DNA from: Collybia mongolica
Taxonomy: Eukaryota; Basidiomycota; Agaricomycetes; Agaricales; Clitocybaceae
Direction: 5' to 3'
NCBI GenBank assembly: GCA_013420905.1
Contig: JAAXNY010000004.1
Coordinates: forward strand, 2,790,001 to 2,854,000
Length of the DNA stretch: 64,000 bases
Made by a program: the position numbers and the translations under genes
The notes under the pieces: generated by a model
Told to the model about the DNA's origin: nothing
Seen by the model: the letters and a program-made list of their open reading frames with translations, nothing else
Database searches by the model: none
In this document: in pieces, positions 21,630-34,856 of the stretch
Layout: the number at the start of each line of letters is the position of its first letter
Position numbering within the stretch: the stretch's first letter is position 1

Positions 21630-23744
21630 ATGCGGATTGGAGAACGCCGGCAATTCAATACGTCGAGCCATCTATACTCGCGAACGGTTACTGTCAACTT
21701 CTTTCGTCTTCTCTGGATTGTTCTTCTCATCTGGGGAGAGGTAGGCTCGTTCTTCTGGAGCCTTTCATCTTGCAGGTGGCCCGATTCCAGAGCGGTGCGC
21801 ATGACCCAGTCTTAGTTTTGAACCCAGGTGTTGCTAATTTAATTCCTTAAACAATGTTGACAGGTTTCGACGAAGCCCACTCGTATACTTTTAGTTTCCG
21901 ATCCACAAGTGCAAATTCCGTCATCTCTTCGCCAGGAGACAGTTTGGTTAAGCCCTCTCCGCCAATTCATTTTCGAATTGAACTTGAAGAAAAGTTGGCG
22001 TGTCACGAAAAGGATTAAGCCCCATGTTGTCATCTTCCTAGGGGACATGCTGGCAAGTGGTAAATCCGTTAACAACGAAGCAGAGTGAGTCGCGTGATAA
22101 ACCGATGTTGGGACACTTGCTGAGTGCTTCAGATATCAACAGTATGTCCATAAGTTCAAATCAATATTCTCATTGGACCCGTCAGTCTCCATATACTATA
22201 TTCCAGGCAATAATGATATAGGGTACGGTCCCACTGATGGACGCTCCTAATTGATCTTTACTCGCTTTCTTCTATAGCATGGGTGTATCTTCATACTTTT
22301 CTCAAGCGATCCGTAACAACTATGCCAATACGTTTGGGCCGTTCAACCAACAAATCATCATTAGAAATCACACATTCGTCTTGCTCGATGCACCTGGCCT
22401 AGTGGATGAGGACTATCAACGCTCTGCTCATGGGACTGGGTTTGATAAATGGAGAGCAGTTTCTGGAGGTGCTGTTGCATTTGTCAAGAGCATTATCCGA
22501 GGTTAGACGCGTGGGTATCCAAATGTATGACATGAATCTAACGTGTCCTTAGATGACATACCTCTTATCCTGTTCAGTCATATTCCATTGTCTCGGCCTG
22601 ACGCAGCATCATGTGGACCTTTAAGGGAGAAAGGCACCATTCGTCAAGGTGTAGGTCATGGATATCAAAATACCCTTGGCAAACAAACCACTTCTTTCCT
22701 AATCAAGTCGTTAAAACCATCTGCTATCTTCAGGTTTGTGTGCTTTTTTCTTTCTCTTCGTAATATTCTGCCATGGGATGACGATTTACATTAATCTATA
22801 GTGGTGATAATCGAGACTACTGTGAATATACCCACAAACATAGAAGTATGACTGACCCTGCCGAAGTCCGTGAGGTCACGGTGAAATCGTTTTCTTTGGC
22901 CAACCACATTAGTCGCCCTGGATTCCAGCTATTGTCCTTACACAATCCAGTCAACGAGCACGATGTGGCTCAACCATCGTTCCAGGATACGCCATGTCAT
23001 CTTCCAGATCAATACGGCGTCTATTTCTCTATTTATGGATTGTTCTTTATCTGTAATTCCGTAATTCTCCTTGGTCTCGCGATGTACAGGGGTCGACAGT
23101 CGAGGAAACGTATACTTCATATAGAACCCTTGGCTATATCTCCCCAAAGCAGTGGCCACAACACACCCTCCCTTGATCCTGAGTCAGCCATTTGGTCACC
23201 ATACACTCCTGCTGTGTCAGCCAGCCCTCGAAGTGCATTACCATCATATCTCAGGACTCCTACCGCCAATGCAAGACCAACGTTCCGTGCTTCCCGGCCC
23301 GCAACGCCCTCGGGTTCGCCATTGTTGACTCCTATGGTCTATTCACAAGAAGAAGACGACGAATCCATGTACCCTGTGCAGTACGCGACATGGCGGGATG
23401 GTCGCCCTTATGAAAAAAATGATGATTGGTCTTCTGGCCACGACCGGATCAGCTCAGATCCCCAATTTCCTCACTTCACCTCAGCACCCCGTTTCAAACA
23501 TGTCGCTAAACGCCCGTTCTCGTGGTCTTGGACATTTGTCTTCCGAGATCGACGACGGCGAGTAACGCTGGCGCCACCGGTGGCTATTTATGAAGCCCTG
23601 GGGGAACTCGCTTCGTTCAGTCAAGGGACAAAGAATACCTTGATGACGTATCGAGGTGCCCTTCACACCGCGTGTTTAGATGGTCTTCATATTTTCTGGC
23701 CTGCCGCGTTAATGTGGACTGTACTTGCTTGGTGGATGTATTAA
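21630..23744 (+). CDS. TED1/CDC1-type phosphoesterase paralogue with altered metal motifs (copy B)
   Basis: Same family as the gene at 8390-10155. Six exons: 21630-21794, 21864-22084, 22133-22222, 22278-22501, 22553-22733 and 22802-23744, giving 607 residues. The start precedes the signal-anchor (FFRLLWIVLLIWGEVG) and CRWPD. LLVSDPQ, VIFLGDML and LFSHIPL are kept, but the expected GNHD is GNND (near residue 155), GGR after GD is ASGK, and GDDHDYC is GDNRDYC. SRPGFQLLSL, the second membrane helix and a C-terminal helix (IFWPAALMWTVLAWW) are present, with a longer Ser/Pro-rich loop than copy A. Exon boundaries correspond to copy A and exon 3 is the same length (90 nt). The frame is fully open. 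It may be a catalytically dead paralogue, or these residues may vary in the family. Confidence 0.85.
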
Positions 23745-23915
23745 ATGTGACGACAAACTAAGATATATTATTCCTCCTCATCTTTTTCCGCACGGTACGC
23801 TCAATCTCCCCATATGTGAATATGATGCATCGATCCAATGCCGTGCCACAGAAGCAGTCGTGCTGAGGTGCGCATGAAACTTATATACAGACTTCCTCTG
23901 CCTTTCGATTCCACT

Positions 23916-24755
23916 TCAATCGAACAACTGCGTCAATGCGAAGCCACATACCCCAAGGACTGATCACAGGGCAGAATCGTTGAGTACAAGCGAGAGGGAA
24001 GTTTATTGGCACGTACAATAGCCAGTGATCTTTTCATAAGGCGAGTGGAAATAGAGACTAGTGGTCCAGGTGGCAAAAAGCCATACTGCGATCATAGCTA
24101 TATTGGAGTAGATGGCCGCGCCATTCCATGTTGAGCGTTTTTTGGAGTGCGATGAATATTTGAGCTGGTCTGCGAGGAACAATACTGACATCGTCAAGAG
24201 AAAAATGTGTCCAGACACGTCGTGTCCCCTACGCAGTCGGGGAATGACGTGCCAATCAAGAGGGAGGGAATTTGGTGAGAATGTGGAGAATAATGTGGGG
24301 TGACTTGTTGGGGAGATGTAAGATTTAGACAGACAGTACTCCGTTGGGACTGTAATGACCTCGCCGGACGGAGATGACACCAAACATTCACCACCAGATG
24401 CAAGGATAACCCTCTCTAGTAGGGCAGGTCCGAAGAACCAACTTGTAAACATAAGCCACACGCCTGTCTCCACAGCCCACTTGAGCATCCTCCTCCAAGT
24501 TCGTGTATTGGGCGGACTAGTGAGCCAGGAGAACAGAAATACAGCGGACGTCCATGCCCATGCCTTCTTGACAAAATATACATTCAAAAAGTTGGACTTG
24601 TTCGCATAATAATGCGAGTTGCCCAAGGGGTGTGGTAAGTGTGTGAGGAGAGGGTTGGATGTATCGAGATATGTGTTGTTTATCACTGAATATGACGTCC
24701 CAACTAGAACCGTTGCAGATATTGCGATGAAAGCAGCGTGACGAATATCGGGCAT
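23916..24755 (-). CDS. FIT2/SCS3-family ER lipid-droplet protein (acyl-CoA diphosphatase)
   Basis: Polytopic ER protein of the FIT family, which cleaves fatty acyl-CoA and supports lipid-droplet budding and ER phospholipid balance. Two exons: 24017-24755 and 23916-23959, about 260 residues, matching FIT2 length. Visible family signatures: WLMFTSWFFGPALLERV, then RRGHDVSGH with the conserved catalytic His, a later helix, and HSPYEKITG carrying the second conserved region. The last exon adds YFLGVCGFALTQLFD, as in homologues; reading through the donor instead would end at 24003. At least five hydrophobic helices can be seen. The promoter holds two CACGTG boxes about 66-82 bases upstream. Confidence 0.9.
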
Positions 24756-24820
24756 ACTTGGAATGTACAGAATGAGAGCTCAGAGTGCAGTGGAACTTGG
24801 AGTATACCTGTATCATTTAA

Positions 24821-24837
24821 CCACGTGCAACACGTGG
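24821..24837. promoter_or_regulatory. Paired CACGTG boxes forming an inverted repeat, FIT2 promoter
   Basis: CCACGTG, three bases, CACGTGG: a perfect 7-bp inverted repeat in which each arm contains the bHLH E-box CACGTG. It lies between the HEM2 stop (24886) and the FIT2 start (24755), on the upstream side of FIT2. A bHLH factor site is an inference. Confidence 0.5.
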
Positions 24838-24885
24838 CACTAGCTCACTTTAAAAAACGACTCGGTACGACCAACACAATGTATC

Positions 24886-26103
<1,218 letters not shown>

Positions 26104-26205
26104 GGTAGTATACTTTATGGTGAGCTTAGGGCGGCCGAGTGAGAGGTTTGATCAATCAATGGGAGGCCTCGGCTTTATGTAATCTTTTCTAGGGTAAACT
26201 AACCC

Positions 26206-26224
26206 CACCAAAACAGTTTTGGTG
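26206..26224. promoter_or_regulatory. 19-bp perfect palindrome upstream of HEM2
   Basis: CACCAAAAC, a single A, then GTTTTGGTG: nine-base arms around one central base. It lies about 103-121 bases upstream of the HEM2 start codon. The form suits a dimeric DNA-binding protein, but I cannot name the factor. Confidence 0.45.
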
Positions 26225-27020
26225 TAGGTAGGGCTCTCACTCTAATTCTACACTTGGTTGTGTATCGGTAGTACCATGGTGGTCCTGATATATACAGTGA
26301 TGAGACGAAACCGGGGTAGGTGCTCTTTCATAAATTACGGCTTTCAAGGCTTAGAGGGTCTGTTTTTGGTAAATGACAAGTCGAGGTTCTGAAAGCAAGA
26401 TGAAGAGACTAAATAGCGTCTAAGTTCCTACATTAGGATCACAGGTTCCAAAGCCAGGTCTCGGGATGGAGCGGTCGAGATGAGGTTTATTCGCAGAGTA
26501 TGTACGCAGTTTCATAGCCTATTGCCATCCCCACTACAGTCTTCAATGGCCAAGCTGAAGCTTTTTTATCGAACGTATTCAATTGTCTCATGTTGATTGC
26601 TACGGAGTCCTAACGACGGGAGTAGATGAGCATGTATCCTTGGCAACTCTAGCGGTAAACGATAAGCAAGCAGAGCGGAAAGGGAAAACAAGAAAGAGAG
26701 AAATAGGGGAACAATAATGAGCTAATGAGCCGATAACGGGAATCAGGGTTGAGGACAACTTGAAGGAGGCGGAGGTAAATTGGAATTTCAGACAATTTTC
26801 GGGGCAACCAAATGATAACCGAGTCACAACACGGTCACGTGGCATTGTTGACAGAATGCGTGTGAGATTGAAAAACGAGGCAGATAATCCACGCCCTTTC
26901 CATCCCTTCCCGAATCCATACCTCCACTCGCTGCTCATCACAGCGACGACGACCCTTTAGAAAACGACGGCCTCTGTTCATGACAAGCGTCCTCTACGCG
27001 ACACACACCCTCCCACACTA
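26225..27020. other. Intergenic / leader between HEM2 and WEE1
   Basis: Divergent promoter region of about 0.8 kb beyond the palindrome. No exon is supported. The last 100-200 bases before 27021 are C-rich and probably belong to the WEE1 leader. Confidence 0.45.
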
Positions 27021-30000
27021 ATGATGCTTGCTTCCACCCCGACCAGAGACTACAACTATCCCAAAGACTATGTTTCTCTCCGTAATGCGACTCGAGACTC
27101 CAGCATGTCACCCTCCTACCGGGCTCGTCATTGCACTCCTCCAAGGATTATACCCATATCCTCCGACGCCCCTTCTTATGATTCGCCCATGCTCACTCCG
27201 TCGCCTTTGCGACAGCGTCCACTCTTTCCTAACCACTTCACCACAACCTTGAATGACTCCGAGGACCTTTTTTTGCAATCCCCGTACAAATCACCTGCGC
27301 CGGCGCACCCCTCTATGCCACAATATACAATCAAACCTCAACAAATTACTATGGATGATGAAGAGGGCTCAATTTTTCTAGCTTCGTCATCTTCTACAGT
27401 TTCACCATTTTTCTCGCCTTCCCCATCCCGACCCCTTCGTACTCCAGTGAAGCAAATATTCCGTGCACCCAGCCGCTCCGCACTATCAATAAAGCACCTG
27501 AACAGTCTTCCTTGTTCAACGACTAACGGAGCGCTATCTGATGCCATGAGCCCTGCCACCCGGGTTGGAGTGGGTACGAAGCGCAAGTCTACGCCACATG
27601 TCCAGTCAACTCCTGTTCGTCAGCACAACTTGACTCCTTTGATGGTTGCATCAGCACGGAACACTGCCGCTGGTGGCACTTGCCTTGATAGGCTTGCACC
27701 GTTGGCGGCCCCGAAGTTCACTCCTGGAACACCGCAAACGAAGTCTGAAACAGATGCTTACTTGAAACGGCAAACCGCAACATTAACACGGTTGAAAATA
27801 TCCGACATACATGATACTGAAGAGGTATTTGCGGGTCTGGATGATGACTCGGGATGCGAAATGGATGAAGAAGATTTGGCGGAGACCTTGTTTAGTGGCA
27901 CAGTAAGATTCAAAAGCAAAGTCGGGAGTTTGGGGAAAGTATCTGGACGGGGTTCCATTGTCGGTAAAGGAAAAGAGAAGGAGGAGGTCGCAGAAGCGAT
28001 ATCCCCAGGTGGCCACATCGTTAAGCGGCGCGCACGGTTGCGGCCTCTCTCAGCTGAACTTATTGGGAGTGTTCAACGATCCCCGGTTTCTCCAAGAAAA
28101 GTATGTTATGAGTAATCTTCTCCGGTGATTGTTCCTCAATGTGGTATTCAACAGGGACTTTCCGTTGTACATCGACAACGCAATAATGGAATTGTATTTC
28201 CTTCGGGTCCCCTCTTTCACAAACGGTCCTCGTCTGGATCATCCTCGTCTGATTCGGGATCCCCCCTTCCCAGGCGTCGCGTTGGCAATGTTCACCCGCA
28301 TCCTTATCAATCGAAGCTTACATCTAACTCTATGAATCCCCCACCGCGCCCCCCTATGAATCGCCAGGAGAACTTAAGCTCTGCTACCTTGTTCTTTGGG
28401 CCAAGCATTCCCGCACCAATCGAACCAGCACCAGTTCTCCGCCCAAGGACAAGTACTGGGCTGTCTACTGCCGCGCCCGCCCCGTCGACACTACATATTA
28501 AGGCGGCCAATCGTCATAGTTATGCCGGTACTGGTAGCAGCTTCAGTAGCCTGCCAGTGTGGAATACGATCCAAACAAGGACGGTTTCTGTGTCCCCCAA
28601 ATCTTCGCCACCTGTACACATAGGAGATAAGTCTAGTGGAAGCCTTGATGATGACGAGGACATGTTCTTCAGCCTTGGTCCACAAGACTCTTTTGTTTTC
28701 AGTGTTACCGAGGGGACACCTTCACCGCGATCCAAGAATTCTGGTCATGCAACCCTCCCAAGAAAATTCAAACCTAGAGATTCTGGCGTGGTTATGAGCG
28801 ACGATGACGACGCGATGTCACTCAGTGGGGACTATCTCAGCGTGATGCCTACCGCATCAACAAGTGTTGGTTCTGTTCATTCCGATGTCGAAGACAGCCT
28901 TGCCACCCCTGGATTTGGACCAGACACTAGTTCGGGCTGGCCAAGTGTATTTGTGACAGGGACAGATGATGCCAGGGGACACTTGTATAGCCATCTCGTG
29001 GGCGGGGGTCCCGACGTGGACGCTTTCATCATGCGCACCCTAGCGGCGGCAACAAAAGGCTCTCAAGATGGCAAAAAGAAGGTACCTGGAACGCCGGTGA
29101 AACGGATCAAAACCTCATACTTAGCCGGGGAACGTCCCTGGCAAAGTGCTGTCGCAGCGAAGGTTGGACTTCGTTTTGACTGGGATAATAAGAAAGGAAA
29201 GGCACCAAGGAAGAGCCTACCGGCGGCTTTCCCTGCTCTTGAGAAGAAAGCGGAGAAGCCATCACTCGATCAGACCACGGACTCGGAGGATGAAGAAGAT
29301 AGCCCAAGTGGTCGAAAGGGCAAGTACGGCATAGGAATGGGACGCCCATCTGCCCCTTCGCCTGAAGATGCTCCTCTAATGTCACGTACTCGCTGGCTAA
29401 TGAGGAGGAGTAGCAGCGGTGCCTTTTCAAGTGGGAGCGAGTCCCCATCATCTGCGGGAACACCGACGCGGATGAAAGGCAAAGGTCCGCTTTTGCATTC
29501 TGCATGTTGTTACTGGCCTCCTAATGTTTTTTTTTTACAGATTGGCACCTGCCAGTGCCTCGTGTTCCAGTTCAGTTCTCACCATCAAAAAATACATTCA
29601 AGTTGTCGCCCATTCGATCTACCTCAGGCTCTTCTAGTAGTTCAACTGCGACGCTCAATTCGCCTAGCATCCCTTCTGCGCGCCGTCTCCAAAATCCAAT
29701 CCTGCAGCGACCAAGTATTTCCACACGGCGATTATCCGAGCCATTCTCCGAAGAACATCCTGGCCGTTTCGAACGCGACTTTGTAGAAGTCGATGAAGTT
29801 GGCAGCGGAGAATTTGGCAAAGTTATAAAGGTGCGCTGCAAGGATGGTGATGACACGGAAGTATACGCGATCAAAAAGTCGAAGAGATTCGAAGGTGCCC
29901 GACATCGGTTCGTTTTTTCCATTCCATCTTGTTGGCATGGGACTAGATCTAAAAACTGTTTTTGCCATCTTTTCTCCAGACTCCGATTGTGGGAAGAAGT

Positions 30001-31004
30001 TGACATCCTGAAACATTTATCCCAAGCAGCCCCCGCGACCGAGCGAAACCGCCATCCGAATGTCCTCGCGTATATCGACAGCTGGGAGGAGAATGAGGCT
30101 CTTTACATTCGAACAGAGCTCTGCGAATCTGGCAATCTGGCGCGGTTTTTATGGGAATATGGCCGTGTATTTCCGAGGCTTGACGAGGACAGGGTATGGA
30201 AGATCATCGTTGATCTTAGTAACGTAAGCAATTAACACTATTCGGTTCCCTTTTAAGATCCTCATCACAATTAACAGGGTCTCCGATTTATCCACGATGC
30301 TGGGGTCATACATCTTGACCTGAAGCCATCAAATGTCTTCGTCACTTGTGAAGGTCGCTTCAAGATAGGTGACTTTGGGATGGCGTCTTTGTGGCCAAGA
30401 CCCAATCAGACCGAAACGGGATCTGAAAACGGCGGGTTTGAACGCGAGGGAGATAAGTTATACTTGGCCCCTGAAGTCCTCCAAGGAAAATACAGCAAAG
30501 CTGCTGATATATTCAGGTAAGTCACACGGTTTGGCCGATAATTTGAAGGCGTTCTCACGTCAAGTTCAGTTTGGGCATGACGATTTTGGAGACTGCATCC
30601 AACATTGTGGTTCCTGACCAGTAAGTATTACGCGGCCCGACCGCTCCGTTCGGTTATATCCTGAAGTATTGATTATGTTATGTTCCAATAGGGGAGAAGC
30701 CTGGCAGCGGTTGCGTCGAGAGGACTTCTCGCAAGTCGATCTTGCTGAGAGCCCGGAATTGTTGGACATAATCAGACAGATGATGCGTACCGATCCATTA
30801 TGTCGCCTGAGCGTTCACGCGATTTGTGGTCATCCCGTTGTCTCTCGAGCAAGGGAAATTATGGAGCGTGTGTATATAGCGGCCAAGAGGGACGGAACCT
30901 CCGTCTTCGCTGCTTCTCCTCTGGCAAGTGTACACACAGGCTTCTTGGAAGAAATCCTCGGACGTCGACTATCGGAGAGTGGGGCAATGGATGTCAGCCC
31001 TTGA
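27021..31004 (+). CDS. WEE1: WEE1 mitotic inhibitor kinase
   Basis: Nuclear protein kinase that delays mitosis by phosphorylating the inhibitory tyrosine of Cdk1. Seven exons: 27021-28100, 28155-29484, 29541-29907, 29980-30223, 30278-30516, 30570-30620 and 30692-31004, giving about 1207 residues. The first ~870 residues are disordered and rich in SP/TP sites, as expected for a regulated WEE1. The kinase domain shows the glycine loop GSGEFGKVIK, lysine in YAIKKSK, HLDLKPSNV in the catalytic loop, DFGMAS, LYLAPEVLQGKYSKAADIFSLG, and the WEE1-type stretch ASNIVVPDQGEAWQRLR. Two ATGs (27021 and 27024) sit together, so the start is likely but not proven. Confidence 0.93.
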
Positions 31005-31812
31005 GAGCTATTTTTTGAACGGAAACGAAAAATGTTTGCATTCTGGGACAATCATGTTGGTATGTACGACTTCCTGTGGGCTGGTTCAGTTCATAACATT
31101 TCACGGTTTTTGCCTTGTCCAATACACTATCTATATCCACAATTCCTGCCTTCTAATTTTTACCTCGTAGACTCCATGTTGCTTTTACCTGTGCATGACC
31201 TTCCCCTCCTCCCTCCCCCACATACTTATGAGCCGGATTCTGTATACGTACCATGCAAACTATGTTGATTGATATATTGGATCAGGGTTGCCGTGATGAA
31301 TATCGGCATGTTGGATTTGATCAGATGTGCAGCAGGGTTGAACTTTATTTTAAGCCACAAACCCAGAAAGTATATCGGCCCCAAGGGAAGTCCAGCAAAG
31401 AAAACTGGTGGCAGCCTGGCTATCGGGGGTTATACAAGAGCGTAAAGTGTCTATCGTTGCGGAGGAGACACAAGAGGCAAACCAGCAACCGACCACCAAA
31501 TCAGTCATCTGTATAATCGAACCGAGTTAGCACCCCGGTTCCTGGCAACGGCTCCTGCAACGGGTTACTGACTCCCAGCTGGTCCTCTGCGAGAACAGGC
31601 AGATTGAATCACAGATATCGGGGCGAATTTCAAGTCAAGAGAGCAGCTGGGCCTATAGTTGCAACGCGGAGGCAGATACTGTCCCACTGGTCCTGGTTGG
31701 AACCGGTTGGTGGACCCTGCACCGATTCTTTGCCGTTCTTTTCGCCCCTCCGTCCTGATTTTCCATGTTCTAAACCACAAGCCTATATATCATTCTACTT
31801 AATCCCACACAA
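31005..31812. other. Intergenic between WEE1 and the homeodomain gene
   Basis: About 0.8 kb with no supported exon. The last 100 bases are CT-rich, typical of a fungal leader before the ATG at 31813. Confidence 0.45.
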
Positions 31813-34110
31813 ATGCTTTCCCGAACTCTCCCTCCCGACCCTCATTCTACCCATTTCCCCGCCTACGCCCCTACACATCCTACTCCTACAACTCACCCTC
31901 TTGCTTTCAATCCCCCAATAGCTGCTTATCAACAGCAGCCTGGCCTCGCCATGGATCCCACTTCCGCCGATTTCCGCGCTTTCTATCCATATACTCCCAA
32001 CGAGGTCAAACATAGGAAACGGACAACCCCCACCCAACTGAAGACTCTTGAATCTGTTTTCAAGCGTGATACCAAGCCCAATGGCCCATTACGTGTCGAC
32101 CTTGCCACTCGCTTGGGCATGTCTCCTAGAGGGGTCCAGGTACGTCCACCACTCCCAATCAGCTCTTTGACCTCGAGTGACGCCTCGTGTTGTGATAGGT
32201 CTGGTTCCAGAATCGGTATGTTGTGCATATTTTTCGTTTTTCCACCGTTGTTGACGGCAAAACCTCCGCAGGCGAGCAAAGGAAAAAATAAAAGCCGGGA
32301 AGGGATCCAAAGGTCCTGCGAAAAAAGATGCATCCACCCAAGAGGAATCGTCCTCACCCTATGATAATGCACTTGATTTATCAGAGGAGCTAGAGGAGGA
32401 AAATTTCCCCACGCAGCCCGCCATTGATGACAGTGAGACGTCGTCTCACCCATCGAGTCCTGCAGTTCTTTCACCGCCCAGTGGTGATGAACTCTTCCGC
32501 CCTTCATGGGAAAACTCCGCCAACGATACCCTTTCCAATCAAGCGAACCTTCATGCTTATCGCCGAGGTTCTTTACCAGTGAACGCGTATCCCCATACCC
32601 AACACTCTCTCAATAGCCCTCCTGTGGTTGACATGTTTGACCCACACACAAGGAGACTCTCCGTTGATGCTAGTCTACAGCGCCTGGCAAATAACCCATA
32701 TGCTCATCTTGCGAGAGCCAAGAACGGAGCTCTATTTGGACGTACGGTAGCTTTGACCCGTCGGCAGGCCAGTCGGGCACCCTGTGGACCCGACAGAATC
32801 ATACCGGCCAGCGCGTCCATGCCATACCCTCCGGGCGCACGCCGCGCATCCATGGACTCTCGCGCTTTCCGCCGAAGCGGAGCGCTCCCGTCCCCATCGC
32901 CCCGGTCCCCATGCAACGTAGTGAGGGCTGGCTTGCCTGATCACAACCTCCATGCAATCACCTCTCGTACCATCTCATCTCCAATACCTGGTCCACTTCC
33001 CTCTCCCAACTTCTCTTTCGGCGCGGCGAGCACATCTTCGATGGCTTCTAGCTCGGGTGACAGTGAGAGAAATTCACCTGACTCCCTTCAGTCCTTCACG
33101 TACCGCGGCGAAGACGTCGACGAAGATGACGTGATTTCTGCCCCATATGACTACTTCTCGAGATACGGATCCATCACTTCAGTCGCCACAAGTGACTCAA
33201 GTATCAATAGCGCATATTATTCTGATATTGCTGGAGGCATCCTGTCAGACCACGAGCGCGGCATGGAATATGATTTGAATAGAAGGCGCGATTCTTGGTG
33301 TGTTGCAAATTTGTTGTACCATTCTAAGGCTCACCAAATGCGATAGTGCACCTGCCTTTGTTAACATGATGTCTACTCTTGACGTCAATGGGATTCCCGA
33401 AGGCATTGTAAGCCCACTAGACCAGGGAGCCTACCTAAGTCATGACGATTTGCATACACCGGAAGTCGTCAGAGTGGACGAAAACGGGGGGTGTAGCGAG
33501 TCGAACACGTATCCATCGCCGACTTCTACCATTTCTCCGGGAATGGGAGGAAGCCCCCACGCACACGACACGCCCCCCGCGAGGATGCCCATCTCTCGAT
33601 CAAGTGAGCTCGCATATGCATTGCAGAGCCAGCCCGAACAGGTATGCCTCGCTTATGCTTGCGTACCATCTTTCCAACCCTGACAAATCATACGATCAGG
33701 TGCAAACGAGCCCTGCGCCCACACCAAGCGAGCAGACGACATATACAACTCATTCCATCCCTTCTCAAATGGATACCATCACTGGACCCCAAGACCAGTA
33801 CTTTTATTCTCATGAAACGCATTCACACTCTTTGGGTGCCTCCAGCATACCTCTGGAATACATGGATAAATATCATTCTGACACGGGTTTCGGTCACCGC
33901 ACACCGCACGAGCAATACAACACGTCCGCTAATTATCTAACGGATGCCTACGACGTAGACGGCCATGGAGAGCTGGGTATGCACCACATGGGCTTCCATG
34001 CGCCAAACTCAGACGTGTACAATTCATACGGGGAGGTGGTTGACCCCTCGATAGTATCCCCGCTTGAAAATGCCATCCAAAATGTGGAGACCTTCGTCAC
34101 CTATGCCTAA
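31813..34110 (+). CDS. Homeodomain transcription factor
   Basis: Nuclear DNA-binding protein. Five exons: 31813-32139, 32199-32215, 32272-33297, 33347-33641 and 33700-34110, giving 691 residues. The homeodomain is at about residues 55-115: KHRKRTTPTQLKTLESVFK, then LATRLGMSPRGVQ, VWFQNR and RAKEKIK of the recognition helix; exon 2 is 17 bases and encodes just VWFQNR. The rest is disordered with Ser/Pro-rich and acidic parts (ELEEENFPTQ, DEDDVISAPYDYF). The spacing fits the fungal PHO2/Hoy1/Phx1-like group, none of which I can single out. Targets are unknown. Confidence 0.88.
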
Positions 34111-34856
34111 TTCTAACCCCTTGCATGCGGAGCAGTCTGCTGCGTCTCCCAGTCCTTGCTTATTATTTTTTTTGTGACTTATATGGCCATTCCTTCATGT
34201 GCTTGTTCGCTTCCTCCTGCCGCTGCGGCACTATTACAGTATATCCCATCCCTAGTTTCCATACCCCGCCCTTGCTCCGGCACATCTTGCTCTGTCGCGC
34301 CGTCGTTGCTGTCTCAGTCGCTACTCGGAGTTCCTGTTGATATCTATTCGATTCTGTCCATTTTCTACATCCAGCACTGTCCCTTGAAATATTTTTTTTG
34401 GCATTTATATCAACGTTATGTACTTTTAATATTCTCCGCAGCAGAACCCCACCCCTTCGCTTCGGCCCAAAATACGATTACCGACCACGTTCATTCATTC
34501 GACTGTTTTCGTATATAACATACAATACAAATACCTTTATTACCCTACATGTCGCATAGTATTACCCCCGTGTCGTCCGCTGTTCCATATCCATATCCAT
34601 TTATACAAAGCATTCGTGCTTCCTCTCGGAACTTGAGTGACAGCTTCGAAGCTCTAGCGCCGTGGAGCAGCCCATATTTGACTGTGTGTATAAATGGACA
34701 ATTACAGCAGGGGGATAAGTATGTACATGGCAGTTGTGCCGACGGCACGGAGTGACGTCCCTTCCTTGTTCCTTCTCAAACTTCCAGATGGCACGGGAGC
34801 GGAACTGAATAGAGCTGCCTGGGGCAAGCGTCGAGCGAAAGTGGAATTAAATGTGG
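34111..34856. other. Intergenic between convergent homeodomain and reductase genes
   Basis: About 0.75 kb of 3' flank for both genes, T-rich on the plus strand near 34160-34450. I see no exon, repeat or RNA gene. Confidence 0.45.
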
